Positions 1 to 6,244 of a DNA stretch of 31,668 bases are shown here, one piece after another. The position numbers and the translations under genes are program-made. Under the pieces are notes generated by a model, which was not told the DNA's origin, did no database searches, and saw nothing but the letters and a program-made list of their open reading frames with translations. The stretch is taken from positions 1 to 31,668 of the IMG/VR virus record IMGVR_UViG_3300032307_000772; one strand, 5' to 3'. This DNA comes from a virus. Positions within the stretch are counted from its first letter, which is position 1. Each line of letters starts with the position of its first letter.

Positions 1-247
1 ACTTGACTAAAGCCATTTGTGCATCAACAATCTTGTTAAAAGCATTTGTTCTAAAAACATTTGCTTCCCAACTTTGCATTATCTTTCCATAATCGCTTTT
101 CTCTAACTCGGCTTGTTGTAATAAATCTAAAGCATCAGCCATTAATTTTTTGGCTTGATTTACTTTATCATCGCCTGACGGATTAAATGTTAATCCTACC
201 GCTTTTTCTCCGAAAGTTAATTCTCTCTGTGTATCGTTTGATTCCAT
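1..247 (-). CDS. Partial small protein resembling the Acb2/Tad1 hairpin family (nucleotide-sponge anti-defence)
   Basis: The start codon is at 245-247 and the frame is open to the window edge, so about 82 N-terminal residues are visible and the C-terminus is missing. The protein starts MESNDTQRELTFGEKAVGL, followed by TFNPSGDDKVNQAKKLMAD, then a long helical stretch ending in a 'KIVDAQMALVK' segment. The 'FGEKAVGLTFNPSGDDKV' opening and a closing helix of the form 'I-DAQM-xxVK' are what I recall from small phage proteins now grouped with Acb2/Tad1, which bind cyclic di- or trinucleotides or gcADPR made by CBASS and Thoeris. This is recall, not an alignment. The gene carries the start-associated repeat shared with the Tad2-like gene at 1270-1551, which strengthens the context. 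If the family call is wrong it is an unknown early protein. Confidence 0.5.
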   Translation of the reverse strand, partial: MESNDTQRELTFGEKAVGLTFNPSGDDKVNQAKKLMADALDLLQQAELEKSDYGKIMQSWEANVFRTNAFNKIVDAQMALVK

Positions 248-283
248 AATATTTTTAGCACTTTACCTTGCAATCGGGTTCTA
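245..283 (-). repeat. Start-associated repeat, copy 1
   Basis: On the minus strand this begins at AGAACCCGATTGCAAGG, continues TAAAGTGCTAAAAATATT and runs into the ATG at 247. It fills the whole gap between the stop of the 281-511 gene and this start. The core GATTGCAAGG is identical in all six copies. Confidence 0.9.
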
Positions 284-511
284 TAATTTCAATTTTTTTT
301 CTGCTTCTAAAGAATTACTTAATTCAAAACATAAATCCGCAAAACTCAACCAATTAAAAGAATCTTGTTCCTTGTTTTTTTCAAAAAGTTCTTTTAATTC
401 TCTTTTAAGTATCAACAAAGCAGATGTAGAAACATTTTTTATGTTTATAGTTATTTCATCTGTACCAAAATTACCTTGTTCATCGGGTTTGTAATCTATT
501 TTAATCTCCAT
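281..511 (-). CDS. Small acidic protein of unknown function in the repeat-leader array
   Basis: This 76-residue protein has an N-terminal beta-rich part (MEIKIDYKPDEQGNFGTDEI then an alternating hydrophobic ITINIKNV strand). A helical, charged C-terminal part follows (ILKRELKELFEKNKEQ and LSNSLEAEKKLKL). I see no known motif, membrane segment or cysteine cluster. It is one unit of the repeat-leader array: a start-associated repeat lies directly before its ATG, and its stop codon overlaps the end of the next copy. The shared leader with Tad2-like and Acb2/Tad1-like genes makes it a guilt-by-association anti-defence candidate, nothing more. Confidence 0.75.
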   Translation of the reverse strand: MEIKIDYKPDEQGNFGTDEITINIKNVSTSALLILKRELKELFEKNKEQDSFNWLSFADLCFELSNSLEAEKKLKL

Positions 512-553
512 ATTATTTATAGTACTTTACCTTGCAATAGGGTTCTTGGTTTA
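509..553 (-). repeat. Start-associated repeat, copy 2
   Basis: This is the minus-strand leader of the 281-511 gene, reading CCAAGAACCCTATTGCAAGG then TAAAGTACTATAAATAATATG. It is the most divergent copy (CCCTATT for CCCGATT, GTAC for GTGC). Its upstream end abuts the stop codon of the 554-730 gene. Confidence 0.88.
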
Positions 554-730
554 TTATCTTTTACTCTGTTTGGTTATTGCTAATAAATAACCACTTATCC
601 ACATTTGTTTTTCTGTTGGAGATAGTGTTTCTCTTAACTTTTCGTGTACATTTTCTTCAAATGCTTTTTCTCCTAACATCATAAAATCAGCAGGATTTGG
701 CAATTCGTTTGGTTTTAAATTTTCTTCCAT
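554..730 (-). CDS. 58-residue protein of unknown function in the repeat-leader array
   Basis: The ATG is at 728-730 and the TAA at 554-556. The protein starts MEENLKPNELPNPADFMMLG, continues with a charged helical middle (EKAFEENVHEKLRETLSPTE), and ends in KQMWISGYLLAITKQSKR. The C-terminal 20 residues could form an amphipathic or short membrane-associated helix, but it is too brief and too charged for a confident transmembrane call. Its own copy of the start-associated repeat precedes the ATG. No family recognised. The compact fit between two repeat copies supports it being a real gene despite its size. Confidence 0.75.
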   Translation of the reverse strand: MEENLKPNELPNPADFMMLGEKAFEENVHEKLRETLSPTEKQMWISGYLLAITKQSKR

Positions 731-778
731 AATAATTTTAGCACTTTACCTTGCAATCGGTTTCTTGGTTTATTAATA
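728..778 (-). repeat. Start-associated repeat, copy 3
   Basis: This is the leader of the 554-730 gene. It reads CCAAGAAACCGATTGCAAGG then TAAAGTGCTAAAATTATTATG on the minus strand and occupies the whole intergenic space after the 781-987 stop. Confidence 0.9.
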
Positions 779-780
779 AT

Positions 781-987
781 TTAGTTTGAACTTGGCTCTG
801 AAATACCGCAAGTTCCAAAATTCCCTTTTTCTTGTTCATTCCAATTATCAGGTGTTTCTTTCCGAAAAACAAGTTTTAAATGGTATTTAATTGTCTGAAC
901 TTGATTTTCATCAAGTTCTTTTAATTCAGATTTTTTTGATAATTCAAAAAATCCTTGTAGCCAATAGCAAAAATCTAATGAGTTCAT
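781..987 (-). CDS. Conserved small phage protein ('FCYWLQGFFEL' type), unknown function
   Basis: This is a 68-residue protein. The N-terminal MNSLDFCYWLQGFFELS, followed by a Q-rich helix (LDENQVQTIKYHLKLVFRK), matches a short domain I have seen repeatedly in phage early regions: DFCYWLQG, a ...EL segment, then ...Q...IK.HL..VF.K. I know of no assigned function. The C-terminus is a polar tail with a GNFGT sequence. The gene has a near-consensus start-associated repeat, so it belongs to the same array as the Tad2-like gene. A nucleotide- or protein-binding inhibitor is possible but not shown. Confidence 0.8.
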   Translation of the reverse strand: MNSLDFCYWLQGFFELSKKSELKELDENQVQTIKYHLKLVFRKETPDNWNEQEKGNFGTCGISEPSSN

Positions 988-1029
988 AATATTTGTAGCA
1001 CTTTACCTTGCAATCGGGTTCTTGGTTTA
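985..1029 (-). repeat. Start-associated repeat, copy 4
   Basis: This is the leader of the 781-987 gene and the cleanest consensus copy. On the minus strand it is CCAAGAACCCGATTGCAAGG then TAAAGTGCTACAAATATTATG. It ends one base from the stop codon of the 1031-1255 gene. Confidence 0.92.
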
Positions 1030-1030
1030 A

Positions 1031-1255
1031 TTATGCAATTCTATAACCTGTATAGTCGCACTTTTCACTTGAGCAACCAACATTCTTTTTTGGTGGCATT
1101 GATGTTAATGTAACGTTAGGTTGTGTGTCAAGCAATTCTTCTCCGCATTTCGGACAAGCAATACCGTTTGGAACAGGTTTCTGATTCATCATTCCCCAAT
1201 GGAAAGTAGAAGACACAGAGTTGTGTTCATCTAAACTTTTTAGTCTTTTAGCCAT
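1031..1255 (-). CDS. Zinc-ribbon small protein
   Basis: This is a 74-residue protein. Four cysteines form two knuckles: CPKCGEE (about residues 34-40) and CSSEKCDYTGY (about residues 61-71). This is a zinc-ribbon arrangement, typically a nucleic-acid or protein interaction fold. The N-terminal third is polar and lacks cysteines. It sits inside the small-gene array but has no start-associated repeat, which separates it from its neighbours at 781-987 and 1270-1551. Target and function are unknown. Confidence 0.75.
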   Translation of the reverse strand: MAKRLKSLDEHNSVSSTFHWGMMNQKPVPNGIACPKCGEELLDTQPNVTLTSMPPKKNVGCSSEKCDYTGYRIA

Positions 1256-1269
1256 ATCAATTTATTTTG

Positions 1270-1551
1270 TTATTCGACAACAAACCAATCCTCCGCTAAA
1301 CAATCTGAAGTACTTGGATTCCAAGTCGCTATATCATTTTGAGCCGTCTTTAAAGCCAAATAAGGTCTGTATGGAACTAACTTGTCCCCGAATTCCTTTT
1401 TTGCAATTTCAGTACTTGCGGGGTATGAATTAGCAGGAACATAATATGCATACATTCCACTTCCATTCCATCCTTTTCTTGATACTTTTTTACCGTCTTT
1501 AAGTAGTCTTATAGCCAAGCCAAAATCAAATAAATTTACTTCTGAATTCAT
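1270..1551 (-). CDS. tad2: DUF2829 protein, Tad2-type anti-Thoeris nucleotide sponge
   Basis: This 93-residue protein spans the DUF2829 fold end to end: an N-terminal helix 'FDFGLAIRLLKDGKKVSRKG', then WNGSGMYAYYV, a loop, 'PYLALKTAQNDIATWNPSTS' and a terminal 'AEDWFVVE'. The K(V)xRKGWNGxGM motif and the closing W-x-P-S...D...A-D-W pattern are diagnostic. Phage DUF2829 proteins of this size (Tad2) oligomerise and sequester gcADPR-type signals made by Thoeris TIR enzymes, acting in the host cytoplasm. Not every DUF2829 protein has been shown to do so. The gene has a start-associated repeat with the GGATAAG variant, shared only with the copy at 29.87 kb. Family is confident; the anti-Thoeris role is inferred from the family. 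Confidence 0.85.
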   Translation of the reverse strand: MNSEVNLFDFGLAIRLLKDGKKVSRKGWNGSGMYAYYVPANSYPASTEIAKKEFGDKLVPYRPYLALKTAQNDIATWNPSTSDCLAEDWFVVE

Positions 1552-1593
1552 AATATTTGTAGCACTTATCCTTGCAATCGGGTTCTTGGTTTT
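1549..1593 (-). repeat. Start-associated repeat, copy 5 (GGATAAG variant)
   Basis: This is the leader of the Tad2-like gene: CCAAGAACCCGATTGCAAGG then ATAAGTGCTACAAATATTATG on the minus strand. The AT swap relative to copies 1-4 is shared with copy 6, so these two copies are the closest relatives. Confidence 0.92.
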
Positions 1594-1601
1594 TTTTAAT
1601 T

Positions 1602-2225
1602 TTAAATTTCTTTTTTAATTTCGTAATAAAAACTATCTCCGTCTTCAGTAATCCATCTGTCGGCTTGATTTTCTACTGAAATTAATTCAGTATCAACTTT
1701 AAATTGTTTTAAATCTTGAGGAAGTTTTTTAGTTACCCAATTACTATCCCTCCAAAATATTCTATTGTTTGGTTGACAAAGTAAAAATCCGTCATCAGCA
1801 AAAAATATGTGTCCGCATTTATAATCAGAGGGTTCATCTGAATAAGGGTTATTAAACCAATCGACCGTGAACATATATGTAGCCCATATTTTTTTACCAT
1901 CTCTTAAAACTATTTCGGCTCTATGATATGCTAAAAAATCATATTCAACTACTGACACGTTTTCTGAAAAGCAATCCCACAATTGTTTATAATGTGCGGG
2001 AATGTCATTTTCAGGAATCGAAGTATAAATTTCAGATATTGGGACTCTACTTCTAACCATACCATCATCTGTCATAATGTGAAACGTTAATATTACACCT
2101 GCAACAGACTGAATTGCAAAACAATAAACATTTATAAATTCATCACTATCTTTAACGTTTTTGGTTAAATATGATTTTCTTACTAAACCTTTAAAACTTG
2201 GTATATTACTATTTAATTTACTCAT
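1602..2225 (-). CDS. Hypothetical protein, 207 residues
   Basis: Mixed alpha/beta soluble protein with no signal peptide or membrane helix. It is rich in aromatic residues (for example WATYMFTVDWFNNPYSDEPS near residues 119-138, and NRIFWRDSNWV further on). The two halves alternate strand-forming segments, as in phage structural accessory or inhibitor proteins, but I recognise no family. It lies between the small-gene array and the glycan cassette, only 5 nt downstream of the GT4 stop, so it is probably cotranscribed with the glycan genes. It lacks the start-associated repeat. Confidence 0.7.
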   Translation of the reverse strand: MSKLNSNIPSFKGLVRKSYLTKNVKDSDEFINVYCFAIQSVAGVILTFHIMTDDGMVRSRVPISEIYTSIPENDIPAHYKQLWDCFSENVSVVEYDFLAYHRAEIVLRDGKKIWATYMFTVDWFNNPYSDEPSDYKCGHIFFADDGFLLCQPNNRIFWRDSNWVTKKLPQDLKQFKVDTELISVENQADRWITEDGDSFYYEIKKEI

Positions 2226-2230
2226 AAAAT

Positions 2231-4798
2231 TTATTTTGCAAGTTTATCTATTTTTACTTTGAATTGTTTTGCTATTTTTTCCCAACTCATACCTTTTACT
2301 TTTTCATAAGCCCTTTCGATTTTTTCGGCAACCATAAGTTGTAATTCTTCTTCATCATTAATCAAGTTGTAAGCAACCCCTAATAAAGTATTTACTTCAC
2401 TTGGATTACAAGAATATCTGATTTTCTCAAAGTCATTCACATAAACGGTAGGTTGCATAAACATAAAGTTTAGTGTTAAATCGCCGTCATTTGTAATTTC
2501 AGTTAGTGAAGTATGTTTTGGACAAATAACCAACGTTTTTGTAGCCATTGCCTCTGTTACTGTATTATGACAAACTAAACCATTACCAACAAAACTATGA
2601 GTTTCTTCAACACATAAATCATATACTTCAGTTTTGTTATATATTTCTGAAATTGTTTTTATTTTTACAAAAAAATGCGTATCATTTTCTATAACATTAG
2701 AATTATGATTTCTTGTATTATTTCTTTTTAAATCAAATTCATAATTTACTAAATCCATATATTTTTGAATATAATGATTTGTTATTGAACACTGATAAAA
2801 ATTAAAATTACCAATGTTCCTTTTGTTAAATTTGTGAGAAGAAACAAAAACTCCATTTGAGTTCAAAATAGATTGAATTTGAAAGGCTAAAGAAGGAGAT
2901 ACTGTTGTAAAAGAAATATGGTTTCTATCAAACCTTAAATGACCATCTCCCTCAATATATCCTTTAACCAAAGGCATTAATTTTTTTTCAGAACCAATTA
3001 AAAAACAAGGCACTTTTTTATTCAAACTACCTTGTCCACAGGTTTTTTTAAAAAATTGAGCAATTATAGTATTAGAAACTCTTAATGCACATTTTGTTTT
3101 CATTTTTTTTATTACAGAATCTTTAAATCCAAAAACATCTTCAATTATTGATTTAATTTTTTCCGCTATGTGTAATTCATCTATATTTAAAGAAAACTCA
3201 ACTCTCTTTCCATCTTCGTTACTTCCCTCTGCTAAATACCAACCAATTAGATATAAAAAGTCGTCATTTATTTTTAAATTTCTTTTTATTTTAACAGGTT
3301 TTGATTTATAATATCCATCAAATTTAAGTTTTTCACATAAATCTAAAACTTTTTTAGATTTTTTTAGTGTTCCATTTTTTAAGTTTTGTATAGCCGATTC
3401 TGAAATGTTTTTTGAAACTCCGTATTTTTTTGAAATTTCAGAAATTGACCATTCTTTACTTTTAGGGCTATATGAAAATTTATTAGACAAAAAATCTTCT
3501 TCTATTATATTATTTTTATTGTCTAAATCTATGTAATCAATCAAATCTAAAGAATTTATTAGTTCTTTATCTCCTTTTGGCTTTACAATTCCTAAATAAT
3601 CGCCTTTTTTTATATCCTTTATTCTTTTAAATTCTCCTTTATTTTCACGTTTAGAATAAACAAAGTAAGGGTGTTCAACAGTAGCACTAACGTTAAAACC
3701 ATATTCAGTTTTAACGTTTACTAATTTATCCACGCTTCTAAAAGTAGTGTCTAAAACTTTATGATATTTACCACTATTACCTAAAACCATATCTCCTACT
3801 AAAACATCTTTAATGTTTTTGACTCCATTTATAGTTGGTATTTTAGTAAAAGGCTCAAGGCACAAGCCCCAACCCTCTGCCGTAGTAGTTGTGATAAAAC
3901 AATTAAAAGCATTGTAAATTCTATTTAACTGAACGTTATCACAACCTTTGTTTTCTGAAAAATCTTTTGGGAAAATGACATCTAATCCAACTCTTAACCC
4001 TACTCTTTCGCAAAGACGGTACATATTGATACCTGACGGGTCTAAAGGATTACAATGAAGATACAACACGGCTTTTACTTGATTATGATGCTTAAATGTA
4101 GCAAATCCCAATATCAAACTCGCTAAATCTTTTCTCGCAGAATTTCTATTTACGCTACCAAATAAATAAGTTTCAGCATCTCCTGCTTCGCCCAAAATCT
4201 CTAATTTTGCTTCAAGTTTCTCTTCGTTAGTTAAAGGATAAAAATCATTTGTATTACAACCGTGAGGAATAACTCTAATTTTTTTAGCATTTGTTGGCGT
4301 AGTTAGAGGTTTCATTACGTTTTTAGCGTATTCAGTATAAGTTATAACTTCATCGAAAAAACTTAATATATTCAAATCAACAGGTCTTGGCTCGCTATCA
4401 ATAGGAAAATAAACCATAGTTTTGAAAGACTTTTTGTTCTCTTTTCTTTTTTCCTTTTTAACGTTTAATAAATGCTCTCCCATTTCATTGAAAATTTCAA
4501 TGTCATTTAAGCAAAAAACAATGTCAAAATCGTTTTGATAAATAGTTTTTAGAAACTCTATTCTGCAATAAACGTCTTTTTTGCTTTCGGATAAAGTCAT
4601 AGCAGGTAATACCTTTACGTTTTCTTTATAGTCGTAAGGGGCTTCTGCAAAGTTGTTAATTGCAAAAACAACTATTCTTAAATTTTTGTCTTTTGACCAA
4701 TGGTCAATAAGTTCTTTTGATACGTTTCCGAATCCTGTCGTACAACCAAAATCCCCGAAGAATAATAGGTTGGTAATTTTTTCTGTTTTTTTTGCCAT
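2231..4798 (-). CDS. GT4-family glycosyltransferase precursor containing a LAGLIDADG intein
   Basis: This is an 855-residue precursor. Residues 1-312 plus 746-855 form a GT-B (GT4/GT1-like) glycosyltransferase of about 422 residues. It has an N-terminal Rossmann part (LLFFGDFGCTTGFGNVSKEL), a linker with VIPHGCNTNDF near 176-186, a YLFGSVNRNSARKDL segment near 211-225, and the C-terminal EX7E motif. That motif is E308-GWGL then, after the intein, TVT-E749, the nucleotide-sugar-binding element. The intein occupies residues 313-745. The mature enzyme should transfer a sugar from an NDP-sugar to an unknown acceptor in the cytoplasm. It is the most downstream enzyme of the glycan cassette and starts 5 nt after the RyR-domain gene. 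Confidence 0.92.
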   Translation of the reverse strand: MAKKTEKITNLLFFGDFGCTTGFGNVSKELIDHWSKDKNLRIVVFAINNFAEAPYDYKENVKVLPAMTLSESKKDVYCRIEFLKTIYQNDFDIVFCLNDIEIFNEMGEHLLNVKKEKRKENKKSFKTMVYFPIDSEPRPVDLNILSFFDEVITYTEYAKNVMKPLTTPTNAKKIRVIPHGCNTNDFYPLTNEEKLEAKLEILGEAGDAETYLFGSVNRNSARKDLASLILGFATFKHHNQVKAVLYLHCNPLDPSGINMYRLCERVGLRVGLDVIFPKDFSENKGCDNVQLNRIYNAFNCFITTTTAEGWGLCLEPFTKIPTINGVKNIKDVLVGDMVLGNSGKYHKVLDTTFRSVDKLVNVKTEYGFNVSATVEHPYFVYSKRENKGEFKRIKDIKKGDYLGIVKPKGDKELINSLDLIDYIDLDNKNNIIEEDFLSNKFSYSPKSKEWSISEISKKYGVSKNISESAIQNLKNGTLKKSKKVLDLCEKLKFDGYYKSKPVKIKRNLKINDDFLYLIGWYLAEGSNEDGKRVEFSLNIDELHIAEKIKSIIEDVFGFKDSVIKKMKTKCALRVSNTIIAQFFKKTCGQGSLNKKVPCFLIGSEKKLMPLVKGYIEGDGHLRFDRNHISFTTVSPSLAFQIQSILNSNGVFVSSHKFNKRNIGNFNFYQCSITNHYIQKYMDLVNYEFDLKRNNTRNHNSNVIENDTHFFVKIKTISEIYNKTEVYDLCVEETHSFVGNGLVCHNTVTEAMATKTLVICPKHTSLTEITNDGDLTLNFMFMQPTVYVNDFEKIRYSCNPSEVNTLLGVAYNLINDEEELQLMVAEKIERAYEKVKGMSWEKIAKQFKVKIDKLAK
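2564..3862 (-). mobile_element. Intein with LAGLIDADG homing endonuclease and a helix-turn-helix insert
   Basis: Encodes residues 313-745 (433 aa) of the glycosyltransferase precursor. It begins with Cys313 (CLEPFTKIPTINGVKNIKDV, block A) and has a block B with TVEHPYFV near 373-380. It ends with the splice block YDLCVEETHSFVGNGLVCHN, terminal His744-Asn745, followed by Thr746 as the +1 nucleophile. All canonical splicing residues are present, so it should self-splice. A helix-turn-helix-like segment (about 450-490) precedes two LAGLIDADG-type helices: LIGWYLAEGS (517-526) and LVKGYIEGDGH (610-620). Both carry the acidic residue, so the endonuclease looks intact. The insertion point lies inside the catalytic EX7E motif. 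Confidence 0.92.
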
Positions 4799-4803
4799 CT
4801 TCT

Positions 4804-5205
4804 TTATTTTAAAGAATTTAATGTTAATGTATTTCCTGCTGATAATGAATCAACAATAGCACAAAATAGTGCGTCTTTTTTCTTTTGAAAGTCGGGTAGT
4901 TTGTCAAAAGGAATGATGCAAGGGTGTGTCTTGGCTACCGCATCTTTAACCTCTCCATAAACCCAACCATCTTTTACTTTTTCTTCCAACCAAGCGTTGT
5001 GTTGAGCATCGTGTCCTGCGTTTGGATTTAATAATCTAAACTCTACTCCTTTAATTGCACTTTCACGTTGCCAATCTTCCGCATCTTGCCAATCTTTTTG
5101 AGAATTATCATCATTTGCTTCACACCACGCTTTATTTGCTTGATGACATACTAAAGCAATTTGTAATACCTCTAAAGAGGGTTTTGATTTAATTGTTTCT
5201 TTCAT
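4804..5205 (-). CDS. RyR-domain protein
   Basis: This is a 133-residue protein. From about residue 14 to 122 it matches the prokaryotic/phage RyR (ryanodine-receptor repeat) domain: HQANKAWCEANDD (21-33), DWQDAEDWQRESAIKGVEFR (38-57), HDAQHNAWLEEKVKDGW (65-81), VYGEVKDAVAKTHPCIIPFD (82-101) and the closing FQKKKDALFCAIVDSL. Bacterial and phage RyR domains have been proposed to recognise nucleotide-derived signals, but the ligand is not established. It overlaps the upstream gene by 17 nt and lies between the nucleotide-sponge array and the glycan genes. A signal-binding role in counter-defence is inference. Confidence 0.88.
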   Translation of the reverse strand: MKETIKSKPSLEVLQIALVCHQANKAWCEANDDNSQKDWQDAEDWQRESAIKGVEFRLLNPNAGHDAQHNAWLEEKVKDGWVYGEVKDAVAKTHPCIIPFDKLPDFQKKKDALFCAIVDSLSAGNTLTLNSLK

Positions 5206-5635
5206 AATTTATTTTTATTTCTTGACCTGTTTTTATGTAGCAGTAATTCTGAACGTGATGTAAAGATTTGATATGACAATGACTTTCAAGTTTCCCGTAA
5301 GCCCCCTTACACAAACATATACCGAAAATTTCTTTTGTTTTTTCATCAATAAGAGGGTATATTCTCAAATCATAACGAGCATCTAAATATGTGAAAACAC
5401 AATTATCGCTATCTTTTTGACCGCCTAAATTATTCAAAAAAACTTCTTCAGTTAATTTAATTGGTTGCAGTACGCTTATTTTCTCACAATAAAGACTTGA
5501 ATCTTTTTTGAAAGATATGCTATTAGTTATTTCGTTATTTTGTTCGTGAGCATTTATGCCTAAAACTTCCACAAATTCATCTGTAAATGGAAAATATAAC
5601 ATATTTCCAATTCTTAATTCGTTTGGCTGAATCAT
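5189..5635 (-). CDS. Conserved Bacteroidota phage protein ('NELRIGN' family), unknown function
   Basis: This is a 148-residue protein. The opening MIQPNELRIGNMLYF, the central PIKLTEEVFLNNLGG and the closing 'SLHHVQNYCYIKTGQEI' form the signature of a protein family very common in Bacteroidota phages and prophages: NELRIGN... PI.LTEEWL...G..., ending in VHQLQNLYFALTGEEL-like text. No function is known to me. The beta-rich N-terminus suggests a small barrel. The C-terminus overlaps the start of the RyR-domain gene by 17 nt, so the two are probably translationally coupled. Confidence 0.8.
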   Translation of the reverse strand: MIQPNELRIGNMLYFPFTDEFVEVLGINAHEQNNEITNSISFKKDSSLYCEKISVLQPIKLTEEVFLNNLGGQKDSDNCVFTYLDARYDLRIYPLIDEKTKEIFGICLCKGAYGKLESHCHIKSLHHVQNYCYIKTGQEIKINYERNN

Positions 5636-5646
5636 AATTAAATAAA

Positions 5647-5973
5647 CTAAACTTTTTTGCCGTTTATTTTAACCCAAGAAATACCATCATTTAAGATAAG
5701 TACATCGCTATAAGGTGTACATTTAAAAGCCAAATCGGTATGCTTACCGTCTTCCCCTACGCTTTGTCTTAATTCCTGAAATAAAGAGCCTTGTTTTTCA
5801 ATTTTGATTTTCCAATCCCCGTCATAAGTGATTGTTCCTTTTGTTTCGTCTGAACATTCAAAAGGGATTCCTCTTTTAGCAAGTGTGTAGTTATCGTATT
5901 CGGCATCTACTTGTCCGTTTACTTCTACTAAATCATCAGAAGAACCATAAATGATTGTGTGTTTTTTTTCCAT
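5647..5973 (-). CDS. Hypothetical protein, conserved phage type
   Basis: This 108-residue beta-rich protein starts MEKKHTIIYGSSDDLVEVNG and ends in ISWVKINGKKV. The 'YGSSDDLVEV.G' opening is something I have seen at the start of small phage proteins, but no function is attached to it. No cysteine cluster or membrane segment. A TAnnTTTG promoter box lies 28 nt upstream of the ATG, making it the first gene of a transcription unit that includes the RyR-domain gene. Confidence 0.72.
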   Translation of the reverse strand: MEKKHTIIYGSSDDLVEVNGQVDAEYDNYTLAKRGIPFECSDETKGTITYDGDWKIKIEKQGSLFQELRQSVGEDGKHTDLAFKCTPYSDVLILNDGISWVKINGKKV

Positions 5974-6000
5974 TGTTGTTTTTATAAAGTTTGTTGATTA

Positions 6001-6008
6001 CAAATATA
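6001..6008 (-). promoter_or_regulatory. Bacteroidota-type -7 promoter box
   Basis: The minus strand reads TATATTTG, a perfect TAnnTTTG match, 28 nt before the ATG of the 5647-5973 gene. No clear TTTG lies at the -33 position (the sequence there is T-rich), so confidence is moderate. Confidence 0.45.
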
Positions 6009-6047
6009 AAAATATTTTGGTACTAAAAAAAATAATTAATGTTTTTT

Positions 6048-6221
6048 TTATTTTGGAATTCCATAACCAATTGCGTTTTTCTTTACATCAAAAATCATAT
6101 AAAAATAGCCTACTTTTTCAGTTAATTTCAATGCTTCTTCTCTTGATTCAACAAATATTGTTTTTTTATTTGCGACATATTTCGTAACCTCGAAACCTAT
6201 GTCATTAAACATTCTTTCCAT
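6048..6221 (-). CDS. 57-residue protein, unknown function
   Basis: The ATG is at 6219-6221 and the TAA at 6048-6050. The sequence starts MERMFNDIGFEVTKYVANKK, continues TIFVESREEALKLTEKVGYF, and ends YMIFDVKKNAIGYGIPK. It has alternating strand-helix-strand character with no motif. It was found by reading the gap between the C39-like gene and the 5973 start. It keeps the strand, spacing and codon use of its neighbours, and no other gene fills the gap. Confidence 0.65.
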   Translation of the reverse strand: MERMFNDIGFEVTKYVANKKTIFVESREEALKLTEKVGYFYMIFDVKKNAIGYGIPK

Positions 6222-6244
6222 AATTATTTGTTATTTATTATTTA

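Noticed and set aside
281-987. Shared EQ-GNFGT/EK-GNFGT sequence in the 281 and 781 proteins as proof of homology
   Set aside because: It lies at the N-terminus of one and the C-terminus of the other, and the rest does not align; it could be chance.
1221-1433. Plus-strand open frames here and elsewhere (for example 4653-4859, 14430-14768, 25423-25683)
   Set aside because: They are antisense to well-supported minus-strand genes, lack leaders, and encode low-complexity or hydrophobic antisense sequence.
245-1593. Regularly spaced repeats at the left end as a CRISPR array
   Set aside because: The units between repeats are 180-280 nt open reading frames, each starting exactly at the repeat end; spacing is irregular and the repeats are start-associated.
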